A DNA stretch of 64,000 nt, taken from assembly GCA_947631235.1 (NCBI GenBank), contig CANRKO010000001.1:186001-250000 (forward strand). Reading direction: 5' to 3'. This document shows, piece by piece, positions 1 to 8,151 of this stretch (the first letter of the stretch is position 1; each line of letters starts with the position of its first letter). The notes under the pieces were generated by a model. That model did not search any database and was not told where the DNA came from. It saw nothing but the letters and a program-made list of their open reading frames with translations. Source of the DNA: an uncultured Clostridia bacterium (GTDB lineage Bacteria; Bacillota; Clostridia; UBA1381). Position numbers and translations under genes: made by a program.

Positions 1-1
1 T

Positions 2-2035
2 TTCTCCGCTGCGCCCTTTGAGTATGCGAAAGCGGACGATGAAACGGACGCAGTCTACAAAGGCTTTGCGGGAATGTATCAGCACGTTTATGCCGAAGGT
101 CATAAGCTGCGCGTCCGGGACGATAAAATAATTGCCGACGAAACATACGTAAACGATATGAGCGACCAATTCCTGCCGCGTGACATGGCTGACGGCAGCT
201 ACGCGTTTGAGGTGCGCAGTTCCAATCAGCCGCGCATTGAACGGCAGTATGTCGAGGTATGGGACGACTATGAGGAAGATTACGTGTGGGAATACCAAAA
301 AGTGGAAGTATGGAACGACTTTACGCGAAGAATAGCAACGGCGGATTTGGGCGGGCAGCTGCCGTCCGCGCAATATAAATTCGGCAACAAGGACGTGAAC
401 ACGGAAACGGAATTTTACGGCATGAACGACAACACCCAGCACTGGTTCAGAGAAAAGAGCGAGGACTATGCCGACGACAAACCGTCGTATTATCTTAAAA
501 ACCTTGAAAACGACCTATATATGGGCATTTCGGAGGACGGTAAGGTCATAGCGACCGATAGGGAACATAGGGCGAAGATTACGTTTGAGGCGCTGCCGGA
601 CGAAAGTCCGCTTTACAAGCTGTCAAAAACGCAGGCATGGGCAAATCTAACCGACGCGCAGAGAGAGCGAATTGTGCGCGTCTACGAGAGCGTTGCGGGC
701 GACGCGTTCGAGCGCAACGGAACGGCTATGGCAGAAAATCAGTCCCCACGCGGAAGACTGGACGAGCTTTACAGGAACGGAAAGAAACCCACGGAGGCTC
801 AGCTTACGTCCGCGCTTTCGTCGTACCTTTCCATAAGCGGCGGATATGTGACAAAGCACTTGCAGTCGAGTTACCACGTTCCGTATGATTTACCGGGAAC
901 GGACGGCGTTACGGCAAAGCGCGGAGAGGCAAGAACCGAGTACGGACACCCGAGCTGGTATTCGTGGAGCAGCAAAAGCAGCACAAAGGAATTTACTGTC
1001 TACGACTTGATTATCACGGAGGCGGACGGTCAAACGACGCAGAATTTGGAAATGTGGGTCGAGGCGGGTAACAATGTCGCCGAAACCGACGCGAAATACT
1101 TTGAAGAAATTGTTGTACATATCCCTTACATTTACCGAAAGGATATTAAAACGCTGATGTCGGAATACTCATCGCTCAACTCCTATTACAGCGCGGGAGT
1201 ACATCTGTATATCGAGCTGAACCACCCGAACAGCGAGCAGTCTATACTTGACAGCATAATACATGAAATGGGTCACAGCTTTGACGCACGTCTCGGCAGC
1301 GGCGGGTACTTTTGGTCGTACCAAAGCGGATTGTGGGAGGCTGCGCGGAAAAATGATATGTTCTCCATGTCAAGCTACGGCGCGTCGACCGATTCCAAAT
1401 ATCTGGCGGAGGACTTCGCCGAATTTTGCCGTTTTTATTTTACATGTTACGGCAACCGTGACCGCCGGAGGGCGATACAAATTCTGTGTCCCAATCGGTA
1501 CAGGCTTTTGCGGCAGGCGATGGAGAACCATATGGAAGGCTTTTCGCTGTACCCCGACGGCATTGTGATGCCGGATGCTACGCCCACACCGACCCCAACT
1601 CCTACGCCGACACCAACGCCCACACCTACACCTACACCAACGCCAACGCCTACCCCGACCCCCACGCCAACCCCCACGCCAACTCCGACCCCTACGCCAA
1701 CACCGACACCAACGCCTACGCCCACACCAACGCCAACACCCACACCGATACCGGAGGCAATCAGCATCGGAGACGCGTCGTATACGGACGGCGTTATAAC
1801 CGTTCCGATAACAGTCAACGCGGACGGGGCGGGCGCGGATATAAACGTGTATGCAGCCGAGTACGAAAACGGCACACTCATAAGGGTAGTCAAGGTGAGA
1901 AAGGTAATGACCGAGAGCGGAGATATATGCTTAGACTACGTAAAAGACGGCGTTACACACGAATTGAGACTGCTTGTCTGGAACGACAAGAATAATCCGT
2001 ACAGAGGCGCACAGATAATCGACGCGTCCGGTTAA
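2..2035 (+). CDS. Secreted lethal-factor-like zinc metallopeptidase, 5' end missing
   Basis: The reading frame is open from base 2, so the gene begins before the window; an ATG at 74 is internal. The visible 677 residues contain HEMGH (bases 1262-1276, about residue 421), followed about 50 residues later by AEDFAEF, which can supply the third zinc-ligand Glu. This HExxH plus downstream-Glu layout resembles the anthrax lethal factor type (ATLF/M34) catalytic domain. A run of 28 Thr-Pro pairs (residues about 527-582) then links to a C-terminal beta-type module of about 90 residues. The architecture suggests an exported, surface or cell-wall protease, but the signal peptide is out of view. The substrate is unknown. 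The stop abuts the next ORF, so the two are probably co-transcribed. Confidence in metallopeptidase is good; ATLF assignment is by motif only. Confidence 0.75.
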   Translation, partial: FSAAPFEYAKADDETDAVYKGFAGMYQHVYAEGHKLRVRDDKIIADETYVNDMSDQFLPRDMADGSYAFEVRSSNQPRIERQYVEVWDDYEEDYVWEYQKVEVWNDFTRRIATADLGGQLPSAQYKFGNKDVNTETEFYGMNDNTQHWFREKSEDYADDKPSYYLKNLENDLYMGISEDGKVIATDREHRAKITFEALPDESPLYKLSKTQAWANLTDAQRERIVRVYESVAGDAFERNGTAMAENQSPRGRLDELYRNGKKPTEAQLTSALSSYLSISGGYVTKHLQSSYHVPYDLPGTDGVTAKRGEARTEYGHPSWYSWSSKSSTKEFTVYDLIITEADGQTTQNLEMWVEAGNNVAETDAKYFEEIVVHIPYIYRKDIKTLMSEYSSLNSYYSAGVHLYIELNHPNSEQSILDSIIHEMGHSFDARLGSGGYFWSYQSGLWEAARKNDMFSMSSYGASTDSKYLAEDFAEFCRFYFTCYGNRDRRRAIQILCPNRYRLLRQAMENHMEGFSLYPDGIVMPDATPTPTPTPTPTPTPTPTPTPTPTPTPTPTPTPTPTPTPTPTPTPTPTPTPTPTPTPIPEAISIGDASYTDGVITVPITVNADGAGADINVYAAEYENGTLIRVVKVRKVMTESGDICLDYVKDGVTHELRLLVWNDKNNPYRGAQIIDASG
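1580..1747 (+). repeat. (ACN-CCN)28 repeat coding a Thr-Pro linker
   Basis: Fifty-six codons alternate Thr and Pro with varied third bases, so the protein repeat is exact while the DNA repeat is degenerate. This suggests selection on the protein linker. Such Pro-Thr linkers space catalytic and anchoring domains in cell-wall proteins and are often glycosylated. The opposite strand reads as a long Val-Gly ORF, which is an artefact. Confidence 0.95.
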
Positions 2036-2068
2036 ATGATATATAATAAATGTAAAAGGAGATTTAAA

Positions 2069-2767
2069 TTGAGGAAGGGAAAAATCTCAACGGCGATTTT
2101 AACGCTTGCGCTGCTCGCGCTGACGTTGGCTGCAACAAAATATTTTAAGGGCAGCCACAGCGCCGAAAGCTACACGCTCGACAGCATACCGCCGTACAGC
2201 GGTAACGCAAGCGTCGTGTTGAATAATAATATTCCAAGCTTCACCGACGATGAAAAAACAACGCAAAGCTTTGAAAAATACAGCGAGCTCGACTATCTCG
2301 GACGCTGCGGTGCGGCGACCGCCTGTTTGTCGCGCGACACCATGCCGAGTGGGGAGAGGGGAGACATAAGTTCGATAAAACCCACCGGCTGGAAAAACGC
2401 GAAATATGATTTTATAGACGGCGATTTTATCTACCACCGCTGCCATATCATCGGCTACCAGCTCTCGGGCGAGAACGCGAACGAGCGCAATCTTATCACC
2501 GGAACGGCGTATATGAACATAGAGGGTATGCTGCCGTACGAGAACACGGTCGCAAGCTACATAAGAAAAACCGGCAACCACGTCATGTACCGCGTAACGC
2601 CGATTTTTGCCGGCGGCAACCTCCTTGCAAGCGGCGTCACTATGGAGGCGTACTCCGTCGAGGACGGCGGCGATTTGTGCTTTAACGTGTATTGCTACAA
2701 CGTCCAGCCGAACGTTGAAATAGACTACGCGACGGGCGAGAACCGCTTGGCTGCCGTGCATGATTAA
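2069..2767 (+). CDS. Secreted or membrane-anchored DNA/RNA non-specific endonuclease (EndA-like)
   Basis: The 232-residue product has an N-terminal hydrophobic segment (about residues 5-24) and an EndA/NucA-like core: YHRCHIIGYQLSG at about residue 122 supplies the catalytic His region and NERNLITGT supplies the metal-binding Asn region of beta-beta-alpha-metal nucleases. Such enzymes degrade extracellular nucleic acid or take part in DNA uptake. The start chosen is TTG at 2069 because AAAAGGAG (2054-2061) lies 7 bases before it; an in-frame ATG at 2036 directly abuts the previous stop but has no ribosome site. It probably follows the upstream protease gene in an operon of exported hydrolases. 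No competence genes are visible nearby. Confidence 0.8.
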   Translation: MRKGKISTAILTLALLALTLAATKYFKGSHSAESYTLDSIPPYSGNASVVLNNNIPSFTDDEKTTQSFEKYSELDYLGRCGAATACLSRDTMPSGERGDISSIKPTGWKNAKYDFIDGDFIYHRCHIIGYQLSGENANERNLITGTAYMNIEGMLPYENTVASYIRKTGNHVMYRVTPIFAGGNLLASGVTMEAYSVEDGGDLCFNVYCYNVQPNVEIDYATGENRLAAVHD

Positions 2768-2792
2768 AGATGAGATTACGGAGGTTATGATT

Positions 2793-2951
2793 ATGGACAA
2801 AATTTTATACGTGAACACGTGTGTCAGAAAGGAGTCGCGCACAAACCGTCTCGCGCACAGACTTCTTGAACGGCTCCGCGGCGAGGTGACGGAAATAGGC
2901 GCGGACGCGGAAGGAATACTCCTGAAAGCCGAGCGTGAATTAAAGCCCTGA
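2793..2951 (+). pseudogene. Remnant of flavodoxin-fold NAD(P)H oxidoreductase
   Basis: This 52-codon ORF begins MDKILYVNTCVRKESRTNRL, the first strand and phosphate-loop region of FMN-dependent NAD(P)H oxidoreductases (family length usually about 170-210 residues). It ends at TGA with no flavin-domain remainder downstream. A good ribosome site (GGAGG, 2780-2784) lies 8 bases before ATG 2793. The simplest reading is a gene that lost its 3' part; an independent small protein is less likely. Confidence 0.55.
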
Positions 2952-2996
2952 CGGCACGGAGTTGTTTTGAACTACAAAAAAAAGAGGGAAAATAGC

Positions 2997-4346
2997 ATGG
3001 AAAGCAACAAGGATTTATTTGAAAATACACCGATAAACCGAGCCGTCATTTCGTTGGTCGTGCCGACGGTAATAAGTCAGCTTATAACGGTCGTGTACAA
3101 CATGGCTGACACGTTTTTTATCGGGCAGATAGGCGACCCTAATCAAGTCGCCGCCGCGTCGCTGTGTATGCCGCTGTTCGTTCTGCTTACGGGTATGGCG
3201 AATTTGTTCGGCATAGGCGGCTCAAGCCTTATATCGCGCTCGCTCGGCGCGGGAAACAACGGCAAGGCGAAAAGAGCCTGCGCTTTCAGCGCGTGGACGG
3301 CGGGATTGGCGGCGGTTCTGTACGGCATAGTCGTGTTTCTGCTCAAAGACGCGATACTTCCGGCTGTCGGGGCGAATAAAGACACATACGAATTTTGCAG
3401 TCAATACATATTCTGGGCAATCACGATAGGCGCCGCGCCGACGGTACTCAACGCCGCACTGGCGCACCTTGTCAGGTCAGAGGGCTACGCGAAACAGGCG
3501 AGTTTCGGCATGACTATGGGCGGTATACTCAACATCATTCTCGACCCGATTTTTATTTCCGTGTTCAAGCTTGAAATAGCGGGCGCGGCGATCGCAACAA
3601 TGCTCTCAAATCTCACCGCGACGATTTATTTTATCGTACTGATTATCAGAAAACGCAACAACACCGTCCTCACTTTAAACCTCACATACTACACGTTCGG
3701 AAAGAAGATCCCGTTCGAGGTGCTTATGGTCGGACTGCCGAGCAGCATTATGAACATAATGGGCGTGTTCTCGAATGTCTGCATGAACCGCCTTATGGTA
3801 TCGTACTGCAACGAGGCTGTCGCGGGAATAGGCATAGCGAAAAAGGTCGATATGCTCACATACGCTATGGCAACGGGAATGTCGCAGGGCGTTATACCGC
3901 TTATCGGCTACAACTATTCCTCAAAAAATTTCAAGCGCATGATGTCGGCGGTTAAGACGACGTTCGTTTACAGTCTCATTGTCGCGGTCGCGGGCACGGC
4001 GTTTTTGCTGCTGTGCGCGTCACCGGTCGTAAAGGCGTTCATAAACGACCCGCTGACCGTGCAATACGGCAGCACATTCCAGCGTATCATCTGCATAACA
4101 GGGCCGTGCATTTCGGTAACGATGATTATTATAACGCTTTTTCAGTCGGTCGGAAGAAAGGTCGCGCCGCTGATACTGTCGCTTTTAAGAAAGGGCTGTC
4201 TCGACGTGCCGCTGATGTTTTTGATGAATTACCTGATCGGCGTAAACGGCATAGCGTGGGCAACGCCTATGGCGGATTTGACAGCGATGCTCACGGCGAT
4301 ATGCGTGTTTATACCGTTTTGGAAATCGCTGAAAAGGGAATTATAG
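2997..4346 (+). CDS. MATE family efflux transporter
   Basis: The 449-residue polytopic protein matches the MATE (multidrug and toxin extrusion) family: the N-terminus IPTVISQLITVVYNMAD-like region, two homologous halves and about 12 hydrophobic segments. It would export drugs or metabolites by Na+ or H+ antiport at the membrane. ATG 2997 is preferred over TTG 2967 because AAAGAGGGA (2981-2989) is 7 bases upstream. The substrate cannot be told from sequence. The stop is TAG, which shows that TAG terminates normally in this genome. Confidence 0.9.
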   Translation: MESNKDLFENTPINRAVISLVVPTVISQLITVVYNMADTFFIGQIGDPNQVAAASLCMPLFVLLTGMANLFGIGGSSLISRSLGAGNNGKAKRACAFSAWTAGLAAVLYGIVVFLLKDAILPAVGANKDTYEFCSQYIFWAITIGAAPTVLNAALAHLVRSEGYAKQASFGMTMGGILNIILDPIFISVFKLEIAGAAIATMLSNLTATIYFIVLIIRKRNNTVLTLNLTYYTFGKKIPFEVLMVGLPSSIMNIMGVFSNVCMNRLMVSYCNEAVAGIGIAKKVDMLTYAMATGMSQGVIPLIGYNYSSKNFKRMMSAVKTTFVYSLIVAVAGTAFLLLCASPVVKAFINDPLTVQYGSTFQRIICITGPCISVTMIIITLFQSVGRKVAPLILSLLRKGCLDVPLMFLMNYLIGVNGIAWATPMADLTAMLTAICVFIPFWKSLKREL

Positions 4347-4378
4347 AACATGACGCAGCGGTTAAGCGGCTTTTTTGC

Positions 4379-4407
4379 TTGACTGTACGCCGCGCAAATG
4401 ATATATT
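4379..4407 (+). promoter_or_regulatory. Promoter for DUF4364-DUF6062 operon
   Basis: TTGACT (4379-4384), 17 bases, then TATATT (4402-4407), placed 38 bases before the DUF4364 start. Confidence 0.6.
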
Positions 4408-4444
4408 ATAAACAGAAATCATACGGCTGTGAGGTGATGGCGAT

Positions 4445-5005
4445 ATGCTATACAAAAGGGAAATAACCGACCTTGAAATCATACAATTCATAATACTGTA
4501 CACGCTCAACAATACCGACAAAGACCCGGAGTACAGCGACCTTGTAACGCTCGTTATGGACAACTGCAACATCAGTTTTCCCGATTTTCAGATTGCGCTT
4601 GTAAATCTGGAAGAAACGGGTCATGTGAACGGGCGCATGGAGGGGGAGTATATACGCAGGTACAGCATTACCGAAAAGGGCGCGAACGCGATAAAATATT
4701 TCAGGACAAGCGTACCCGTATACATCCGCGAACCGATAGACGAGTCGATAAAGCAGCTTTATATCGAGGAACGCCGCAAAAACGCCGTGCAGAGCGGCAT
4801 AATGCCCGTGAGAAAGAACGAGTACGGGTTCGAGTGTATTCTGCGCGACGACGACAAAACGGAAATGATGCGCCTGTACCTGTACGCCGGCTCGCGTGAC
4901 GAGGCGGAAAAGCTGTCAAAATATTACAAGGCGCACCCCGACAAAATATACGGCGACGTTTTAAACGCGTTTAAGGACGCGGATAAGGAGGACGATGAGG
5001 AATGA
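4445..5005 (+). CDS. DUF4364 family winged-helix protein
   Basis: The 186-residue protein starts MLYKREITDLEIIQFIILYTL and fits the DUF4364 family of Firmicutes, whose N-terminal half is predicted to be a winged helix (helix pattern IIQFIILYTL, FPDFQIALVNLEETGHV, then a wing and TEKG). A transcription-factor role is therefore plausible but not established for the family. The C-terminal half is charged. Its stop overlaps the start of the next gene (ATGA at 5002), so the two are translationally coupled. It has its own promoter at 4379-4407. Confidence 0.8.
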   Translation: MLYKREITDLEIIQFIILYTLNNTDKDPEYSDLVTLVMDNCNISFPDFQIALVNLEETGHVNGRMEGEYIRRYSITEKGANAIKYFRTSVPVYIREPIDESIKQLYIEERRKNAVQSGIMPVRKNEYGFECILRDDDKTEMMRLYLYAGSRDEAEKLSKYYKAHPDKIYGDVLNAFKDADKEDDEE

Positions 5006-5745
5006 AGGAGAAGATATACACCATACCGGTAAACGAAGCGTACGACAAGGACTGTGAATGTCCGATGTGTCTTTTGGAGAGTAATCTCGAAAAGGAGGCG
5101 CTCGAATACAACCTCGGCGCGGCGATGATGGAGGAGGACTTTCGCGGTTACTCCGACAAAACGGGCTACTGCAACCGCCACTTCGGCAAATTCTTTGAGA
5201 TGCCCAATAAGCTGCCGCTCGCGCTCGTGCTCGACACGCATATGGAGGAAGTGCGCAAGGAACTCGGCAAGGTAATAAAAAAAGCGCCGAAGGACGGCGC
5301 GAAAAGCGGACTGTTCGGTAAAAAGGACGGTTTCGCGAAGGAACTTAAGGACTGCCTGCAGAATATTTACGACGGCTGCGTCGTGTGCGGGAAAATAAAC
5401 TCGACAATGGAGCGTTACGCGGATGTGCTTTTGTATATGTGGGCGAACGACGACGCGTTCAGACAGAAGTTTGACAAGTCGAAGGGCTTGTGCGTAAAGC
5501 ATATGCTCCTGCTCACCGATACAGCCCCGAAGTCGATCGGCTCGCGCGCGAACGAATTTCTCGGCGCGATGGCTCGTAAGGCGGGCAACGAGTTTGACCG
5601 CATACAGGAGGACATACACCGCTTTACCCTCAAATTCGACTACCGCAATAAGGATATGGAGTGGGGCAGCGCCAAGGACGCCCCCATTCGCACCATGGAA
5701 AAACTCTCCGGCTACATAAAGGACACCGATGATGAAGAGTTATAA
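5002..5745 (+). CDS. DUF6062 family protein, paired Cys/His motifs
   Basis: The 247-residue soluble protein resembles the clostridial DUF6062 family, function unknown. Two similar metal-site-like units are visible: CECPMC (about residue 18) with YCNRHF (about 54), and CVVCGK (about 132) with CVKHM (about 164). This looks like a duplicated C-x-x-C ... C-x-x-H arrangement suited to binding Zn or Fe-S. No membrane segment or signal peptide is seen. It is coupled to the DUF4364 gene by a 4-base overlap and probably acts with it. Confidence 0.7.
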   Translation: MKEKIYTIPVNEAYDKDCECPMCLLESNLEKEALEYNLGAAMMEEDFRGYSDKTGYCNRHFGKFFEMPNKLPLALVLDTHMEEVRKELGKVIKKAPKDGAKSGLFGKKDGFAKELKDCLQNIYDGCVVCGKINSTMERYADVLLYMWANDDAFRQKFDKSKGLCVKHMLLLTDTAPKSIGSRANEFLGAMARKAGNEFDRIQEDIHRFTLKFDYRNKDMEWGSAKDAPIRTMEKLSGYIKDTDDEEL

Positions 5746-5798
5746 TATAAGGCAGTCTGCCGCCGAAGTGTGCGGCGCATAAACATTGACGATTTATG

Positions 5799-5827
5799 TT
5801 GAAATTCGGCTTGCGCCGTGCTATAAT
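5799..5827 (+). promoter_or_regulatory. Strong promoter for the membrane protein gene at 5861
   Basis: TTGAAA (5799-5804), 17-base spacer, TATAAT (5822-5827). The start codon follows 33 bases later. Confidence 0.75.
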
Positions 5828-5860
5828 ATATGCGGAACAGCCGCAAAGGAGGATACGCGC

Positions 5861-6682
5861 ATGGAAAAGGACACAGAGTATACAAAAATGCTTATGAATG
5901 AACGTAATAAGCTAAATAGTGAAATGGAACATCCGAAAACACGCAGAATTCCCGTCAATATGATAATCTTTACACTTGTGGGTATCGCGCTTACAGTATG
6001 GGGGATTGTCTCGGGTATGCATACGGTTAGCTTGTCCGAAAAATCTGCCGTTTTGGGGTTCTTTCCTACTTTACTGATGATAGTGGGCGCTGCGATTATT
6101 CTTTTCGGAGTTTTATATAATATTTTCACAAGCATAAACAACGACACGCGCCACACATCGCTTACCTCGCGCTGTGCGCAGATAGATGAAACAATCGCAG
6201 TTATGAGCGCGGAAAATAAAACGCCGAAAATGCAGGCTGAGATTCGATTTGATAACAGTCAAAGTGATTTTAAGCGTTTTTTTGACTTCAATCTCAATCA
6301 GTTAAGCTGGGTATTTAAGCTTGGAATAGGCACGATTCTGGCAGGCATGATTATTATCTTCCTGACGATAATTATGTTTGCGGTTTCACCCGTCAAATAC
6401 AACATTGCGGTCCTTACCGGCGCAATCAGTGGTATTTTGGTGGATTTTATCGGCGCACTTTTTATAAGAATGTATACGGAAACAATAAAAGCCTCGATGC
6501 AGTTGCAAAACAAGCTTGTACATAACAACGACAATCTGCTTGCGAATTTGCTCGCGGAGGATATAGACGAAATAAATTTGAGAAATCAAACTCTTGCCGA
6601 AATCGCAAAAACAATAAGCGCAAATAATACCGTTCAGCCGGATACAAGCGCGGAAACGGAAGAACAGACCGGTTTGGGATAA
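5861..6682 (+). CDS. Membrane protein with C-terminal 2-TM module (TRADD-N-associated type)
   Basis: The 273-residue protein has a basic N-terminus, two hydrophobic segments (about residues 28-50 and 63-90), a cytosolic stretch, then two more segments (about 148-170 and 178-200) followed by TETIKASMQLQNKL and an amphipathic tail. The last part resembles the small 2-TM module described next to TRADD-N-like domains in predicted bacterial conflict systems. I recognise this by pattern only. ATG 5861 has AAAGGAGG 8 bases upstream. Composition (about 41% GC) is below that of the surrounding genes. Function is unknown. Confidence 0.5.
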   Translation: MEKDTEYTKMLMNERNKLNSEMEHPKTRRIPVNMIIFTLVGIALTVWGIVSGMHTVSLSEKSAVLGFFPTLLMIVGAAIILFGVLYNIFTSINNDTRHTSLTSRCAQIDETIAVMSAENKTPKMQAEIRFDNSQSDFKRFFDFNLNQLSWVFKLGIGTILAGMIIIFLTIIMFAVSPVKYNIAVLTGAISGILVDFIGALFIRMYTETIKASMQLQNKLVHNNDNLLANLLAEDIDEINLRNQTLAEIAKTISANNTVQPDTSAETEEQTGLG

Positions 6683-6718
6683 TTTAAAAAATGAGAATTA
6701 AATGAGTGCGATAAGACA

Positions 6719-8071
6719 ATGAAAAAGATTTTTATTACCATGATACTCCTTGTCATGTATGCTTATGTATCTTTATCTACGGTCATGGGTGCCGAAATTG
6801 TTGATATAAATTGTAACGAGTATGACATTGTGGCAAAAGCATATTTCACATATAACAATACTGTCGTTCGTCTTAACGACAATAAAATCAGATATTTTTG
6901 GTGGACAGGCAGGGATTTTTTGTTGTATGACGCAAAAACAAACGAGTTAAAACAAAGCACGGATGCGGAAAATTGGACTCTTATAGATATTGATTTTGAT
7001 CTTAAAAACAGAATAAGCTTGCTATATGCACCTGTTATTCGTTTTTGCGGAGATAAATATATAGTTTATGATGCATACTTTGAGCCTTCGGCTGATCCGG
7101 TAATAAGAGGAAACGAGATACCCAAACAATCGATTTATATAATGGATTTAAATTTTAACCCTGTCGGCAGTTATACATTTGAATACCCCATAACAGATTT
7201 TGGCTATATCAACGGGGTGTACTACTTAGAAACAAGCCGTTACTTCATGGACGAAAATGATAAATTAAAGCGAACAAGTCAAGTGTACACCTCATCGGAT
7301 GCCGCAAACTGGGATATAGATGCCGGATTACAGGGAGTGCCAAAATATAACGGAATAAAAAACTATATAATGCTCAATAATGAATTGGTAAATTATTCTT
7401 CTAACTTATATAGGTTTGAATGGAATGATATTCATATATCAAATAATAATCTTGAAAGCACAAAAGTGGAATTTGAAACGCCGCCCGCATGTTATTATAA
7501 AGTTGTGGATGATTTATATGTTACATATCAGAACGGAGCGTAGGAAAAATCATTTCAAGTTTCTCTTGACGGAGTGTATTTTATAGAAATATTATATCCC
7601 GATTATGACGGAGCGCTGCGTGACTGCCATTGGTGGAAAGACAAGCTTATATTCAGGACATCAGACAAAATCTTCGAATACGATATTGCTGAAATACGGA
7701 ATATATTAAATCAGAAATGCCCGATTGATACTCCGTATATTAAGCTAAACGATAAAATCCTCGGCTTTGAAACGCCGCCGGTAATAGAGAACGGCAGCAC
7801 GCTTGTGCCGATACGGTTCCTGTTTGAGCAAATGGGCGTAACGGTTGATTGGGAGCAGGCAACGCGTACGGCGACGATTTCGCAAAACAATACAACCGTC
7901 AGCTTTACGATAGACGACCCGACGGCATTTGTAAACGGCGCACCTGCGACAATGACCGTTCCCGCGCGGCTCATAAACGGCAAAACAATGGTACCGCTGC
8001 GCTTTCTCTCGGAAAACCTCGGCTACACCGTTGACTGGGACGAGGGCAGCCGCACGGTGATGATTGAATGA
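6719..8071 (+). pseudogene. Secreted copper-amine-oxidase-N protein interrupted by in-frame TAG
   Basis: One frame runs from ATG 6719 to TGA 8071, broken only by TAG at 7541-7543; the codons on both sides continue the same protein without frameshift (QNGA, stop, EKSFQVSLDG). The product would be about 450 residues: signal peptide (1-25), a poorly recognisable propeller-like region, then a copper-amine-oxidase N-terminal-like domain (from about residue 345) with the paired motifs STLVPIRFLFEQMG and KTMVPLRFLSENLG. The first 1 kb is about one-third GC and the CuAO part about half GC, so it is compositionally mosaic. No clear ribosome site precedes 6719. A nonsense mutation is the simplest cause. 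Confidence 0.75.
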
Positions 8072-8089
8072 TACAAACTCAAAACAAAG

Positions 8090-8150
8090 CAAAAAACGGC
8101 GCAGCAAAGCCGCGCCGTTACCTCACGCTCCCCTCGGGGAGCGTTTACTT
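8090..8150. terminator. Double hairpin terminator between convergent genes
   Basis: Two stems lie in tandem: ACGGCGC/GCGCCGT (8096-8118, preceded by an A-run that serves the leftward direction) and CGCTCCC/GGGAGCG (about 8125-8143, followed by a T-rich tail for the rightward direction). Confidence 0.7.
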
Positions 8151-8151
8151 T

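Noticed and set aside
1447-1893. Minus-strand ORF with a long Val-Gly repeat
   Set aside because: It is the complement of the Thr-Pro linker in the real plus-strand protease gene; no start context or family match.
4924-5619. Minus-strand 231-codon ORF
   Set aside because: It is a shadow of the DUF4364 and DUF6062 genes, whose start overlap and families are clear.
7541-7543. TAG as a recoded sense codon (pyrrolysine or a variant code)
   Set aside because: TAG ends the MATE gene at 4344-4346 normally, and no pyl genes or wider recoding are visible; a nonsense mutation is simpler.
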